From Cryptomeria japonica (lineage: Eukaryota > Streptophyta > Pinopsida > Cupressales > Cupressaceae): a stretch of DNA of 64,000 nt. Of this stretch, positions 31,115 to 43,080 are shown one piece after another (position 1 is the stretch's first letter; the number at the start of each line of letters is the position of its first letter). The notes under the pieces were generated by a model, which saw nothing but the letters and a program-made list of their open reading frames with translations, was not told where the DNA came from and did no database searches. The translations under genes were made by a program, and so were the position numbers. The stretch lies in the NCBI RefSeq assembly GCF_030272615.1, contig NC_081406.1, positions 470,942,400 to 471,006,399 of the forward strand. Direction: 5' to 3'.

Positions 31115-33908
31115 TCAGTGAGTAGAAGATAGGGATAGGACCCCTAACTTGCTTCTGAGATACTCAAAAGTGTCCCTTGGCAATGGCTTTGTGAGAATAT
31201 CTGTTATTTGTTCCTTTGTGCTAACATACTCCAACACCACTTTCTTCTCGAGCTTCTTCTCTAAGATAATGATATTTGATAGAGATGTGCTTTGTCTTAG
31301 AGTGCATAATAGGATTCTTTGAAATGTTAATGGCATTAGTATTGTCACAGAATATAGTTACTGGCTCAGTAACTTTCTCATTTATACCTTCCAATAGTTG
31401 TTTGATCCATGCTATATTGGTACAAATCAATGTTGCAGCAACATATTCAGCTTTTGTTGTTGACTGTGAAACACATCCTTGTTTCTTGCTAAGCCAACTC
31501 ACTAGTCTTTCTCCTAAAAAGAAAGCTCCAACACTTGTGCTTTTTCTGTCATCAATGTTGCCTGCCCAATCAGCATCAGTATAAACTTTTAAATCAAAGT
31601 CATTTCCTTTCTAATATACTAAGCCATAATCCTCAGTACCTTTCAAGTATCTGAAAATTCTCTTGATTGCTGTCATGTGTGTTTCCTTGGGATCTGCAGA
31701 AAATCTTGCAACTATACCTACTGCATGTGCTATGTCTAGCCTGCTGTGAACAACATATTGTAGCTTTCCAATCATGGATCGGTAAAGTGTCTCATCAACA
31801 GATGCAGATTCATCGATCTTTGATAATTTACAGTTGGTAGTCATAGGAGTACTTACTAGTTTTGAGTCCTCCATTCCAAATTTCTTCAAGATTTCCTTTA
31901 TGTACTTGGATTGAGTAATGAAAATCTCATCTTTCATTTGCAGTATCTGTAAACCTATAAAATACTTTATCTCACCGATTAATGACATCTCAAATTCTTT
32001 TCTCATTTCATTTCCAAAATTTTTGCATAGAGAATCATTCCCACAAAATATAATGTCATCAACAAATATGGCTGAGATCAGTATTCCATTTTCATCATTC
32101 TTCATGTACATATTGTTGTTTAAACTTGTCCTTATAAAACCAATCTTGATTAAATAAGAGTGCAATCTTTCATACCATGCTCTAGGTGCTTGTTTTAGAC
32201 CATATAAAGCTTTGTTCAATTTACATACCTGATCTTTATTCTCTCCTTCAACAAATCCTTCAAGTTGCTCAATAAAAACTTCTTCTAATATACCATTCAG
32301 AAATGCAGATTTGACATCCATTTGATATACCTTGAAATTTTTGTAAGCAGCGTATGCCAACAATGTTCTTACTCCTTCAAGTCTAGCCACAGGTGCAAAA
32401 GTCTCACCATAATTAATTCCTTCTTCTTGAGCATATCCTTTGTAAACTAGTCTTGCTTTATTTCGAATGACCTCTCCTTTTTCATTCAGCTTGTTTCTGA
32501 AAATCCACTTTGTACGGATTACATTTTTGTCCTTCGGTCTTGGGACCAGTGTCCATGTGTCATTCTTCTTTATTTGATCAATCTCTTTTGTCATAGCATT
32601 TATCCAATCTTCACTGTTAAATGCCTCTTTCACTATTCTCGGTTCAAATTTAGATATCAGACATGTGTTATGTCTCAGTTTGTTCCTTGTCATCACTGGA
32701 TCATCTTTATCTCCTATAATTTGACTTGATGCATGATTCCTTCTAACATACTTGGCTAATACATGCTTGGTAGGCTCTATATGATCTTCTTCATCACTCA
32801 GTAACTGAATATCTTCTTTATTTTCTTCAGTAACTCTCTCGGTAGGACTTGTGAGTTGAACATAGACAAATTCTTCATAATCTTCTGGTTCCTTAGAATT
32901 TCCTTCATCATTTCTTTCTGCAAATTCATCAATTTTCACATTTGCACTTTCTACTATTTTGTTAGATGATTTGATCAGACATTTAAATGCTTTACTTCTA
33001 GAAGAATAACCAAGAAATGTTCCTTCTTCACTTTTCTGATCAAACTTTCCATTTCTATCATCTTTGTGTACATTGCATCTACTTCCAAAGATTTTGAAGT
33101 AACTTACATTAGGTTTCTTGTCATACCAAATTTCATATGGTGTCTTCAAAGTTCCTTTCTTCAGTTGTACTTGGTTTAGGGTGTAAACTGTTGTGCTTAT
33201 TACTTCTCTCCAAAATGTTTGTGGCACTTTCTTTTCAATCATCAGGGTTCTGGCACAATCCACAATAGATTTGTTTCTTCTCTCAGCTATCCCATTTTGC
33301 TGTGGAGTTCTCAGTGCAGAGACTTGTCTTTTTATACCATGATCATTGCAGAATAAGTTGAACCCATCAGAGGTAAACTCTCCTCCTCTATCTGATCTAA
33401 GACATTTCAGTTGTCTTCCTGTTTCATTTTCAACTCTTGCCTTGTACCATTTAAACATTTGAAAAGCTTCTGATTTTTCTTTTAAAAACATAACTAACAT
33501 CATCCTTGAATAATCATCCACAAATAATATGAAATATTTATCACCATAATAACTTTGAACTTTCATAGGACCACAAAGATCAGTGTGCACAAGATCAAAA
33601 ATTCCCTTAGAAGTGTAGGACTTACTTGTAAAGCTTGATCTTGTCATCTTACCCATCTGGCATCCTCGGCACATAGCATTCTCAAGTTTTTCCAAACTCG
33701 ATAGACCTCTTACTTGGTGCTTCTTACTTATTTTGATCAGATTATCAAAATTTACATGACAAAACCTTTTATGCCATAACCAAGTATCATCTATCTTTGC
33801 ATAAAGACAATTATTCTGAGTTGAGTCAAGGTGAAATGTGTTACCTTTTGTTTGAGTCCCAGTAGCAGCTAACTTTCCATGCTTGTCATGAACTTTGATA
33901 ATTCCTTT
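31115..33908 (-). pseudogene. COP-4 integrase, reverse transcriptase and RNase H
   Basis: One frame of 694 codons (33695-31611) holds the integrase and polymerase. Integrase has the zinc-region end ([14 protein letters not shown]), [18 protein letters not shown] and [10 protein letters not shown], so its DDE residues are present. Reverse transcriptase has [46 protein letters not shown] and [12 protein letters not shown]. RNase H continues past a TAG at 31611-31613 (YTDADWAGN; SQSTTKAEYVAA; IFCDNTNAI) and finishes, after a frameshift near 31250, with TDILTKPLPRDTFEYL. The pol residues needed for catalysis are visible, so few changes separate it from an open frame. Confidence 0.93.
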
Positions 33909-35294
33909 CTAAAATTCTATTCGGTAACCTGTGTTGTTTAGCTGTACTACACTCAACAAATTATATTTCAAACCTTTAACCCAATAGACATCATTACATT
34001 TAGCATTGTCAAGAAGTGTTATGGATCCTTTACCTTTTACCGGACATGGTGCATCATTACCAAATCCTACATAACCTCCATCATAATCTTCTAATTTAAC
34101 AAACTTGAGTTTATCACCTGTCATGTGATGTGAGCATCCACTATCTATGATCCAAGAATCATTAGTATTTATGTGAGATATTAGGGCATTTTCTTCATAC
34201 CTTTCTTCATCTGATCTATCTTTGATAGCCACATAAACTACTTCCTCTATATCAGTTTCATCTGATTTATCATCATTTGATTCCTCATCGGCTATTAGGC
34301 ATGACTTTCTATCTCTTCTTCTGAAGTCTCGGTATCCTCTGTAATGATTATTTTTTTGTCTGTCATCTCGGTAATCTCTCTTTTCAATAGAATCTTTGTC
34401 AGGACAGTTAGAAGCCATATGTCCTATTTTATCACAATTGAAACATTTTAAAGGTAGTTTTCCTTTATACTTACCTTTGCCTCTCGGTAACCTTCTGGCT
34501 AATAGTGCTTCAAACTCTTCTTGCTTTCTGATTTCCTCATACAGTTTGTGTACTTCTTTCATGTTCTTACGAAATCTTTCACTTGCTCCACTATGATTCC
34601 CTTCAGAATACTTACTCATTCTATCATTGTAATCATTAGATTCACCAAGATGAAAAGAACTGAATGCATATTCAACTTTATTTACCGAAGACCCACTGTT
34701 ATCAAAGTTACTTAACTCAAATGCATGTAGCTTACCAACAGTAGCATCTAAAGAAATTGTCATATTGGGTATAGACCTCAATTCATTGATTGCAGAGACT
34801 TGGATTGCATAAGAAGGTAGAAGGGTTCTCAATAACTTACTTGTGACATCCTTTTCTTCAATGGTTCCTCCTACTCCTTTGATTTGATTGACAATCTCCT
34901 TTAGTCTTGTATTGTACTAGGTTATGTTCTCACCTTCATTCATCCTCATAGATTCAAGTTGTCCTCTTAGACTATCCACTTTTTCTCTTTGAACATGTTC
35001 ATCACCGCCATACACAGATATGAGCTTGTCCCACATTGCCTTGGCATCATTGCGGCCTTCTAGATCATTAAACTCTGAGTCGGTCAATGTAGATGTTATT
35101 TCAATCATTGCTTGAATATGTTCTTGCTTTGTCTTTATCTCTTCCATTGTCAATGGATAGGTGCTAGGTGTAATGAAATCATTCTCCAGATAATATACAG
35201 CATATTCTCCAACTCCTAATAGGTGCAGCTTCATCCTTTTCTGCCATGTAGAGAAGCTTGACTTGTTTAGCTTCGATGCATCCCTCTTATACAT
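33909..35294 (-). pseudogene. COP-4 gag and protease
   Basis: It starts MYKRDASKLNKSSFSTWQKR at 35294, a UBN2-type Copia capsid. A TAG at 34917-34919 interrupts it and the same frame continues. The CCHC knuckle CFNCDKIGHMASNC lies near 34400-34445. An acidic, Lys-rich linker leads to the protease motif WIIDSGCSHHMTG near 34125-34165. A TAG at 33909-33911 separates it from the pre-integrase segment in the same frame. All three stops in this element are TAG. Confidence 0.93.
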
Positions 35295-35340
35295 CTTTGG
35301 ATCTTTTCCTCAAGTACCTTTAAACTTTTTCTTCTAGAGT

Positions 35341-35357
35341 CCAAAGCTCTGATACCA
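35341..35357 (-). promoter_or_regulatory. primer-binding site of COP-4
   Basis: The minus strand reads TGGTATCAGAGCTTTGG two bases after the LTR end, matching the 3' end of initiator methionine tRNA. Confidence 0.9.
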
Positions 35358-35359
35358 AT

Positions 35360-36855
35360 TGATAGTTCTAGTACTAATTGTTAAGTACAGATGCCAAGCT
35401 AACAAGATGAGAGGGGGGGGAGGTGAATCATATAAACTTAATCTTCCATAAAATCAACAAATTCAACCTCGATAGCTTAAACAGATATATGTAATCAAAA
35501 CTGTAAAACATGCAACCTTAAGAACACATAATCATAACAACACTCATAACACCAGATTTAACGTGGAAACCCAAATAGGGAAAAAGCATTGTGGGATTTC
35601 AGACCCACTAAGAAATATACTCTTCTAGAGTATGCTCGGTTAAAAGAAAATCATGTTAAAGATTACAAACACATTGCTAGATGTGACCTGGTTAAGGGAT
35701 TTCCCTCAGATTTGTTAGGATCTTCACTTTGTTAGAAGTGACCTTGTCAAAGGATTTCAAACACTCATTTAGAATGTCACCTTGCTAGAGGGTTTTACAA
35801 ATAAGACTGTTAAGTCCACTCGGTTAAGAGATTTTCTGTCACTTTACAAAATAACAGTAATAAAATATATTTGCAGCTTCACATCAAAAATGCTAAAGCA
35901 GATTCGTATTTGCTCAATACAATCTAGTCATAGGACTTATCTTGTCCCTCTACTGGGCTCTATACTCTATTAATCAAATAGGTCTTCAAGCTTATGTGCT
36001 CGGTAATCACTATGTAGCATCCCTGTGCTTACACTTTCACGTATACATTTTTTATCAACAGTTCCTTATTTATAAACAATTTTCTAACCATTGAATCTCC
36101 TTGATCACATATCCCATGATCAATCATAGCCATCAAATCTTCAAACTTGACTAGGTTCAATGTATCCTTAGATCTGAAAATGTTTTACCTCGTCTTGGAA
36201 CTTGCATATATTTCTTGGAACTTGTGCTAAGGTATTGCGGTTCAATCTGAGCTGTAGATCTTTCTGTCGATCTTCCATTGCCATGGATTCTTTAACAAAC
36301 TTCATGCATGACATACCAATCATTTAATCAATTCCAGCTCATCAGCTTCCTTCATTAAATAACGCTTTTAATCATTTAATGCAATTTGTTACAGCTCAGT
36401 TGCAACTCGGTAAATACTAAACTTCACTCGGTAGACCTTCGGCCTTCATTAACCGATAGCGATAACCTTAGGGTTTACTGACTAGGTTCCTTAGGGTTTA
36501 CCGACTAGGTTCTTTACTCGGTAACATATTATAGTATTAACCTTACAATCAACAACATATGTAGGATATCAAAACAATCTAAACATCATGATCTCATCAT
36601 TGTCTAACTCAGTAATAGTTGCCCATTGAATAACTTATTTCTCCCCTTATTCATCACATTCTTTCTGTGTCTTTTACCAACATCTTTATACTCATCAAAT
36701 CATACTTCTTAAGATATGGCAACATCATACTGAATTAGAAAATCAATTTCTTGACATCAATGAAAAAATAATAATATTAAGATAGTAAACATCCTTAATT
36801 AGTTATATCCATAATCATCAACAACCTTCTCAATATGCTAATTGAAATGCCAACA
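35360..36855 (-). repeat. 5' LTR of COP-4
   Basis: A 1496-bp copy of the LTR at 29278-30770. On the minus strand it begins TGTTGGCATTTCAATTAGC and ends ACTAGAACTATCA. Target duplication TTAAC follows at 36856-36860. Confidence 0.93.
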
Positions 36856-36860
36856 TTAAC

Positions 36861-38101
36861 AATGTCAATTTCCTTGCTACCTGTCAGGAGGTTAGAGAAG
36901 AACCTTACAGCTTCATCACCTATGTCATCATCTTTGACAAGAATTTTGTCATCAACAATTAATCTGGAAATTCTACTTGCTACTTTATGCTTCATTGATG
37001 TCATATGAAAGAATTTAGTATTTCTATCACCAGCTTCTAACCAAATAGCCCCGGATCTCTGCCTCCAATAAATTTCTTCTCTTGAAATAGTGTTGTGTAA
37101 TTTGGCTAGAACCTCATCTTCTTTAGCCTTGGGGAACTTCTTATAACCATATTCTTGAATAAAGTTTTGAATCTGTTCTAATTCCTCCTTAATCTTCCTC
37201 TTGGATTCAAAAATATCTCCAAAAACATTTTTATTCCAAATCTTAATGTTGTCTTTGATATTTCTTAATTTTTTAGCAACTTTGAACATGGTAGAACCAT
37301 CCACGGTTATAATCCACCATTTGGCAATGGAAGCTTCCAAAGAAGGGTGTGAAATCCAATTTTTTTCAAACCGGAATGGAAAGCAGTGTTTGCCCTTAAT
37401 AGGATCAGCAACAAAAGAAATGGGATAATGGTCCGATCCTATTCTGTTAATAACAAACAGAGAACATCTATACTTAAGGACCTAGTCAATAGTCATAAGG
37501 GATCTATCTAGCCTTACCTGAATAAGATCTCCTCCATCCCTACAATTAGACCAAGTGTAGGGGGCTCCAGAAAGGTCAACATCAATGAGGGCATTGGCAT
37601 TGATGAATTCCATAAGATCAATCCTACTATCCAGTTGAGCTTGGGTTCCTCCAAATTTGTCAATCTCCTACAAAGGGGTGTTGAAATCTCCCATCAAAAG
37701 CCAACTATCTTGAGAAAAAATCCCTCTTTTCTATTGGATTTTGTCCCAAAACTTACTCCTAGCAGCTTTAGAGTTTGGAACATAAATGTTGGTGACCACT
37801 CATTCCTGTCCTTCAGCAATGCATTTCACTCTCATAGAAATTATATTACCATCTTCATCAATCAGATCTCCATCAATAGTTTTCTTATTCTACAATATGG
37901 CAGCCCACCAGACGCTCCATTAGAACTACTACCACAAACACCCCCCTGTTTCAAGAATTTTAATTTTTCAAATTTTTCCTTACTCATTTTAGTTTCCTGA
38001 ACCAAGATAATGTCTGGCTTATGATCTCTAATAAAATTCCTAAGCACATCCTATTTATGGAGACCATGTAGGCCTCGTATGTTCCAGGAGATTACCTTCA
38101 T
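36861..38101 (-). pseudogene. LINE-A ORF2, endonuclease and linker
   Basis: ORF2 starts ATG at 38101. The apurinic-type endonuclease shows MKVISWNIRGLHGLHK, DIILVQETKMS, SSNGASGG, GDFNTPL near 37680, YTWSNCRDGG near 37540 and GSDHYPISF near 37425, the usual Asn, Glu, Asp-Asn and Asp-His landmarks. The linker to the polymerase follows (IKIWNKNVFGDIF; REEIYWRQRSGAIWLEAGDRNTKFF) and ends at the COP-4 target site. Stops and shifts occur at about 38058 and in the middle of the endonuclease. Confidence 0.9.
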
Positions 38102-38169
38102 TTGGAAACCTGGGAGCAAGATTCTTGAATGGTTCACTACCTTCCATCAGCTATATTTTGTTTTCTCTC

Positions 38170-39802
38170 CTAGTCCCTATGCCACTTCATAGTTTTACAT
38201 CCCTGTGGGGATTTGGAAAGACCAATATCTGTCTTAGACCTGGTTCTAGTTTTAACCCCATTAGAACAACCTGTTCTCTTGTTTTTATTTTTTCCCACTC
38301 CTATTATCTCTTCATCTTCTTCATCTTTATGTGCAGGCTTCTTACTATTCCAAGGTTCTCCTTTTCTTTGAGAGGAGGTGGGCGAATCAGTTCCAAAACT
38401 CTGGAATAGAGAGTTAAGGTTAACCTAGGACGATCTGAACTAGGTCTTTTTTTCAATGATAACATCTAGACCTTCAAAGTCCTTTGAACACATTACTTTC
38501 CTATTCTGTATCTTTTGGAGACTCATATTGTGATTCATTTATGTCGCCAATCTCACCATCTTCAAGAATTTCTTCTATAATTACATTTTCTTCCTCTTGA
38601 ATTTGTAAAGCTTCAAATCCATTGATTGTTTTAACTTCAAATACATTATCTTCATCCTTTCTGACTTCCTTCTGAGGAGTATCCTTGGAAGGACTAGCTT
38701 TCCTTTCATCATTTGTTATATCTTTTGAGTTACTAGGAAGTCCAATTCCTCCTTCCAATCTACCCTCCTCAGTTTTGTTCATCTTCTCTTTCCAAATCTG
38801 TTTGACATGATTATTGTGCTTCTGAGCATTCTTTGGGTTACTAGGACAAGCCTTTGCCCAATGTATAGCTTTCTTACAAGAAAAGCACACAAAAGGGAGG
38901 GATTCAAACTCTATAACTTGTTCCCACTTACCTAGCTTGGAATTTATTTCGATAGAGCTAGGAAGGTCCATATTCTGTGAGATATTAACACATATCCTCG
39001 CATACACCAGTCTCTTTCATACTATTGTCATAGAGTCTATAGCCACAAGCTCCCTGAAGGAATTAGCAATGCCTGAGAACACATCCTCAAACCAAAATTC
39101 AAGCGGAAAACAAGGCAACCGCACCCAGACCGGAGAAGATTCAAAAAATGAATCATTGAGCTCCATTTTTGGAGACTATTTTCTTAAGGATAAAGAAGAT
39201 TTACCAAGCATCCAGGGTCCCCCACTCAGAGCCATTTCCAAATCTTCACCACTAGAGAAGGAAAAGACAAAGAAACCCCTTAACAGGGCTGAGACATCAA
39301 CCTGTCCTTTCAACCTCCATTTTCTCTTCACAAAAGACCTAACAACTTCAATATTAGGTCTGGATCCAACAAATTTCCCCACTAGAGAAAAAGCCATTAG
39401 AGAAATATTGTGGTCTATGACCACATATGGTACTGCAATAGCTAATTTTCCTACCTTTCTATCAGAAATATCTTCCACAAAGGGAAAGATCGATTTACCG
39501 GTGGGCTTGTTTGCAAATAAACTGTTCCAGGGTTTGAGAACATTGACTTTAGCCGTCTATTCCAACTCAACGTTCAAGTTCTTAGGACCCAAATTTGAAT
39601 AATCTTTAGTATTTTTAAGGTCAAGAGGAGGGTCCCGATGTTGTGGGTCCCCATCCTTTCGACCATCCTCATCATCCATCATAGATCTCAAAGAGACAAG
39701 TTGTCCTTGAGCTACAGAGGTAGCAGAACCAGAGGAACCAGCCGCGTTGTTCCCTCCATTCGTAGAATTCAAATTTCCCTCCAGCTGCGCTATTCCCTCC
39801 AT
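38170..39802 (-). pseudogene. LINE-A ORF1, DUF4283 and zinc knuckle
   Basis: It starts MEGIAQLEGNLNST at 39802, four bases inside the element end. A disordered N-terminus with a TAG at 39557-39559 leads into a DUF4283-type RNA-binding domain (MAFSLVGKFVGSRP; VRSFVKRKWRLKGQVDV; GPWMLGKSSLSLRK). After a shift, the typical SPVWVRLPCFPLEFW block and the knuckle CFSCKKAIHWAKAC follow (about 38860-38900), then an acidic tail ending near 38501. A basic stretch in other frames continues to about 38170. This is the usual ORF1 architecture of plant L1-like LINEs, a chaperone that coats the element RNA. Confidence 0.88.
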
Positions 39803-39806
39803 TGAT

Positions 39807-39820
39807 TAGTGTCATATGTT
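39807..39820. other. target-site duplication of LINE-A, right copy
   Basis: TAGTGTCATATGTT matches 15237-15250 exactly. The COP-3 3' LTR has the same 14 bases once, uninterrupted, at about 61329-61342. Confidence 0.95.
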
Positions 39821-40509
39821 GCTATGTTGAGTTTATGATAATTTTTTTACTATGATTATGGTAGTTTCTAGTTCGGTGAAAGATTCATGGAGAGTTATAT
39901 TTTGGCAGATTGCATTTATTATTTGAGTTCACTTTTGGTAAGTGGTGTGAGATAAGGAAGGAAATTTGGTCATGGTAACTTCTATTTTGTACTTACATTG
40001 CATTTGGCAAGATGATGGTTATGGAAGAGATAGGTGTTGTTGCTTTGGAAGTTGCTATGCGCAATGTGTCATTGGATTAGCAAGGTGTTGCTTGTGACAC
40101 AACTTACCTCATGGGATTTGAAGTTGGTTTTAGAAACCATGTGCACATACCACTTTGTGATGAGCTCTATAAATATGTTGATGCCTTAGTGGTTTTGTAT
40201 GAGACAAGTTAAAGGCATTGTTATGCTGCTGAAATTATTCTCAAAATCTCTGTTGTACCTACTCCTGAAGAGCATTGGCTCTGTGCATTGTATTGTAACT
40301 GTTATTGAGTTTGGCTTTTGGAGTGTGGGTTTTTTCTTGAAAGGGTTTTCCCACATATATCTGGTGTTATGGTTTTATTTTCTTAAATCTGATTTTATAT
40401 GTGTTTATCTAATTTGCAATTGTTTAAAAGTTTGTAAGAAATTTTTGCATCACCTCTCATGTTAGATTTAGCATTTGGAAATGTTATTCTGCACTTTGGC
40501 TTTCTTTCA
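39821..40509 (+). repeat. COP-3 5' LTR, second part
   Basis: It continues the LTR after the LINE-A insertion and matches 61343-62047. It lacks a segment (AATAATACAATTGAG region) present near 61836 in the 3' LTR. It ends TTTCTTTCA. Confidence 0.92.
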
Positions 40510-40511
40510 AT

Positions 40512-40523
40512 TGGTATCAAATC
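40512..40523 (+). promoter_or_regulatory. primer-binding site of COP-3
   Basis: TGGTATCAAATC lies two bases after the LTR end, a diverged methionine-initiator site. Confidence 0.8.
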
Positions 40524-40629
40524 CTAGCCAACTTTGTTATTGTTGTTGGGTTGACGGGTTTTTTGTGCTGATCTAGTTTCAGTGGGAGTCGTGCAGTGGA
40601 AAATCTCATAACTTTGTTGCAGGTTAGAT

Positions 40630-42753
40630 ATGGCAAGCACATCCAGCAAAATAGAGATGGATAAATTTAATGGCAGCAATTCTGAGTTGTGGAAACTCAA
40701 AATGGAGTACTTGCTTATGGAAAGAGATCTATGGGTTGCATTTTCTTTGACAAAACCCCAAACTACACCGTAGGTTGAATGGGATAAAATGGATCGAAAA
40801 GCCAAGAGTTTGGTAAGACTATATTTGGCTGATTCAATGCTCCTGAATGTCCATGAGGAGAAGACTGTAGCTGCACTTTGGAAGAAGCTTGGTGATATTT
40901 ATCAAGGGAAACCCTTGGTAAATGAGTTATTCCTAAGAAAGAAGTATTCTTTGAGGATGGAGGGAGGAGGGTCTGTTGCAGATCACCTGAATGCATTTAA
41001 CATGCTTGTTGCTCAATTAAATTTTGTCGGTGACAAAATTGATGATGAAGATAAATGTATGCTTTTGTTTTGTTCTTTTCCAAACTTGTGGGGTCACCTT
41101 GTAATGGCCATTGGAAGCACAACAACCACTTTCAAGATGGACAATGTGGTTGGTTTGATGTTATCTGAAGAGACGTGAAGAAAATCTTCTAAGATGGCTA
41201 AGGAGGCCCTAGTTGTTCATGGTAGAATGATGGAGAAAGGAAAGAAAAAGGACAAGAAGGGTAAATCAAAGTCTCCAAGGAGATCTAAGTCTCTTGGTAA
41301 AAATTCTAAGGCAAAATATTAGAACTACGGCAAATCTGGTCATTTTCGGAGAGATTGTAAAGAGGAGAAGAAAAAGAAAAACAAGAATGCCTCTGATTCT
41401 GATTTTGATAAATCCTCTCAAGATGACGTGGATGCTTTTGTCACTACCTTGGCAACCCATGCATCAGAAGATGTATGGTTGGTTGACTCAGGTGCTTCTT
41501 TCCACATCACCTCTCAAAAATATTGGTTTTCAAAGTATGAAGAATATGATGGTGGGAAGGTGTACTTGGGTGATGATTCTCACCTGAAGGTTGTTGGCTA
41601 TGGAAGAGTCAAGATTCAATTCCCAGATGGTAGAGTAAAGGGGATTGATGGTCTCCTACATATCCCTGGATTGGCACGAAACCTCCTTTCAGTTAGCAAG
41701 TTGAGTGATGTGGGAGTGCAGGTTGTTTTCTCACAAGGTGGATGTAAGATGACTAGAGGTTCTATGGTGCTTGCTAAGGGTGTTCGGATTGGCAACATGT
41801 ATAAGATGGATACATGCACAGTTCAGTGCAATAGTGCTTCTATGAAGTCCAAGAAGAGGGCTTTGGATTCTTCATCCTCACCGTTAGATCAAGTAGAAAA
41901 GAAGACTGTTGTTTCAACATCTGATGGTCATGCTTTCTAGATACCTAAGGGTGTTAATTCTTTGGAGATGAAGCTCTTAGCTGAGATGAAAATGTTGTGG
42001 CACCAAAGACTTGGCCATATAGGTGAAATGGGCTTACAAGCCTTGAAAAATAAAAGCCTTATTGAAGGCCTTGATGATTGTAATCTCGAGTTCGAATTTT
42101 GCAAACATATTGTATATGGAAAACAACACTGTGTTTCTTTTTATTCCAATTATCATAAGTCTTCTGGGATTTTGGACTATGTTCATTACGATGTTTTTGG
42201 TCTTGTTAATGTGCCTTCATTAAATAGATCTATGTACTTTATTTCTTTCATAGATGACTATTCGAGAAGGACATTTGTTTATTTCCTTAGAAGTAAATTT
42301 GAAGTTTTTAGTCAATTTAAGGAATTTAAGTCCTTGGTTGAAACTCAGACTGGTAGAAAAATTAAGTGTTTGAGGATGGATAATGGTGGTGAGTTTTGTT
42401 TTGCTGAGTTCGACAAGTTCTTTAAGGACCATGGGATTGAAAGACATAAGACAACTTCATATACACCACAACACAATGGAGTTGTAGATAGGATGAACAG
42501 AATGTTAACAGAGAGGGCTAGGAGTATGTTAAGTGGTGCTAGCCTTGAATAGAAGTTTTGGGCTAAGGCGGTAGCCACTACATGTTATTTGATTAACAAA
42601 TCTCCTACTTTGACACTTGTTGAATAGAGCCCTATGGAGGCATGGTCTGGTAAAAATCCCTCATTGAGACATCTCAGAGTCTTTGGTTGTGAGGCATATG
42701 CTCATGTTCCTAGTGAAAAGAGATCTAAATTGGAAAACAAGGTGGTAAAATGT
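40630..42753 (+). pseudogene. COP-3 gag, protease and integrase
   Basis: It starts MASTSSKIEMDKFNGSNSEL at 40630. The capsid region continues through PNLWGHLVMAIGS. The knuckle has decayed: YxNYGKSGHFRRDC, with both leading Cys changed to Tyr and the Trp codon to TAG. The protease motif is WLVDSGASFHITS near 41480. Integrase has WHQRLGHIGEMG, HYDVFGLVNV, FIDDYSRRTF and VVDRMNRML, where the catalytic Glu of the usual AERMNR is Asp. Stops include 41176, 41321, 41938, 42550 and 42625. N1-b enters at 42754 in the integrase C-terminal region, and the codons resume in frame at 59214. Confidence 0.9.
42749..42753. other. target-site duplication of N1-b, left copy
   Basis: AATGT here and at 59209-59213 flank the LTR ends TGTAGCATCA and ATATTATA. 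Removing the element restores one continuous Copia reading frame. Confidence 0.92.
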
Positions 42754-42925
42754 TGTAGCATCATAAAATTGTGACTCTTTCAATTTTCGACCGCATTTGG
42801 GTCTTTCCATTAGCGGATGAATCCCTAAGCCTGATCAGAGACCCGAAACATGCTCATGTCATCAAAAAGTTGTATTTTTTATTATTGTGCACTGCCTTTT
42901 GTTGTTGCCTATCCTAAATTAGGGT

Positions 42926-42952
42926 AGGACAGGGGCGTGGCACCCTTGTCCT
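42926..42952. repeat. single dyad unit in N1-b 5' LTR
   Basis: AGGACAGGGG and CCCTTGTCCT arms around CGTGGCA form an imperfect 27-bp palindrome. It is the only copy in this LTR. Confidence 0.85.
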
Positions 42953-43072
42953 ATCCCTATTTTGGGCCCCCTTTGGTCTCCCCTTGCATTGGGCTTGTCA
43001 ATTGTTGAGCAGGAAAAGTTTTCCTATGTCGGCCTAAGATGAGAAATTACCTAAACACCCCTAATTGGCAAG

Positions 43073-43080
43073 TATATAAG
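43073..43080 (+). promoter_or_regulatory. TATA box of N1-b 5' LTR
   Basis: TATATAAG lies about 120 bp after the dyad unit and is conserved at 58318-58325 in the 3' LTR. It is the probable core promoter marking the U3/R boundary region. Confidence 0.65.

Larger units (their letters stand above)
29278..36855 (-). mobile_element. COP-4: nearly complete Copia element
   Basis: This is a 7578-bp element flanked by TTAAC (29273-29277 and 36856-36860). It has LTRs of 1493 and 1496 bp, a methionine-type primer site, gag-pol in one frame with three TAG codons and one late frameshift, and a polypurine tract. It is inserted in LINE-A ORF2 between the endonuclease and the polymerase. The two LTRs look very similar by eye, so it is among the younger insertions. 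Confidence 0.95.
15251..39806 (-). mobile_element. LINE-A: near full-length L1-like LINE with ORF3
   Basis: This minus-strand LINE lies between two copies of the 14-bp duplication TAGTGTCATATGTT (15237-15250 and 39807-39820). Order from its 5' end: ORF1 (39802 leftward), ORF2 endonuclease (38101), polymerase (29272), RNase H (17736), then ORF3 (17361 to 15533) and a T-rich 3' UTR ending AATCAAAAA. COP-4 lies between endonuclease and polymerase, and CHR-1 between polymerase and RNase H. The LINE sequence between the palm and RNase H is deleted at the CHR-1 right junction. The long target duplication is typical of target-primed reverse transcription. Only four bases precede the ORF1 ATG. Confidence 0.9.

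Noticed and set aside
31605-31615. TAG in COP-4 as a programmed readthrough stop, as reported between pol and env in SIRE-type elements
   Set aside because: It sits within the RNase H region, not at the pol end. No ORF follows pol, and two further TAGs occur elsewhere, so mutation is simpler.
38937-39602. 221-codon plus-strand ORF
   Set aside because: It lies antisense to LINE-A ORF1, whose DUF4283 and CCHC motifs are clear on the minus strand.
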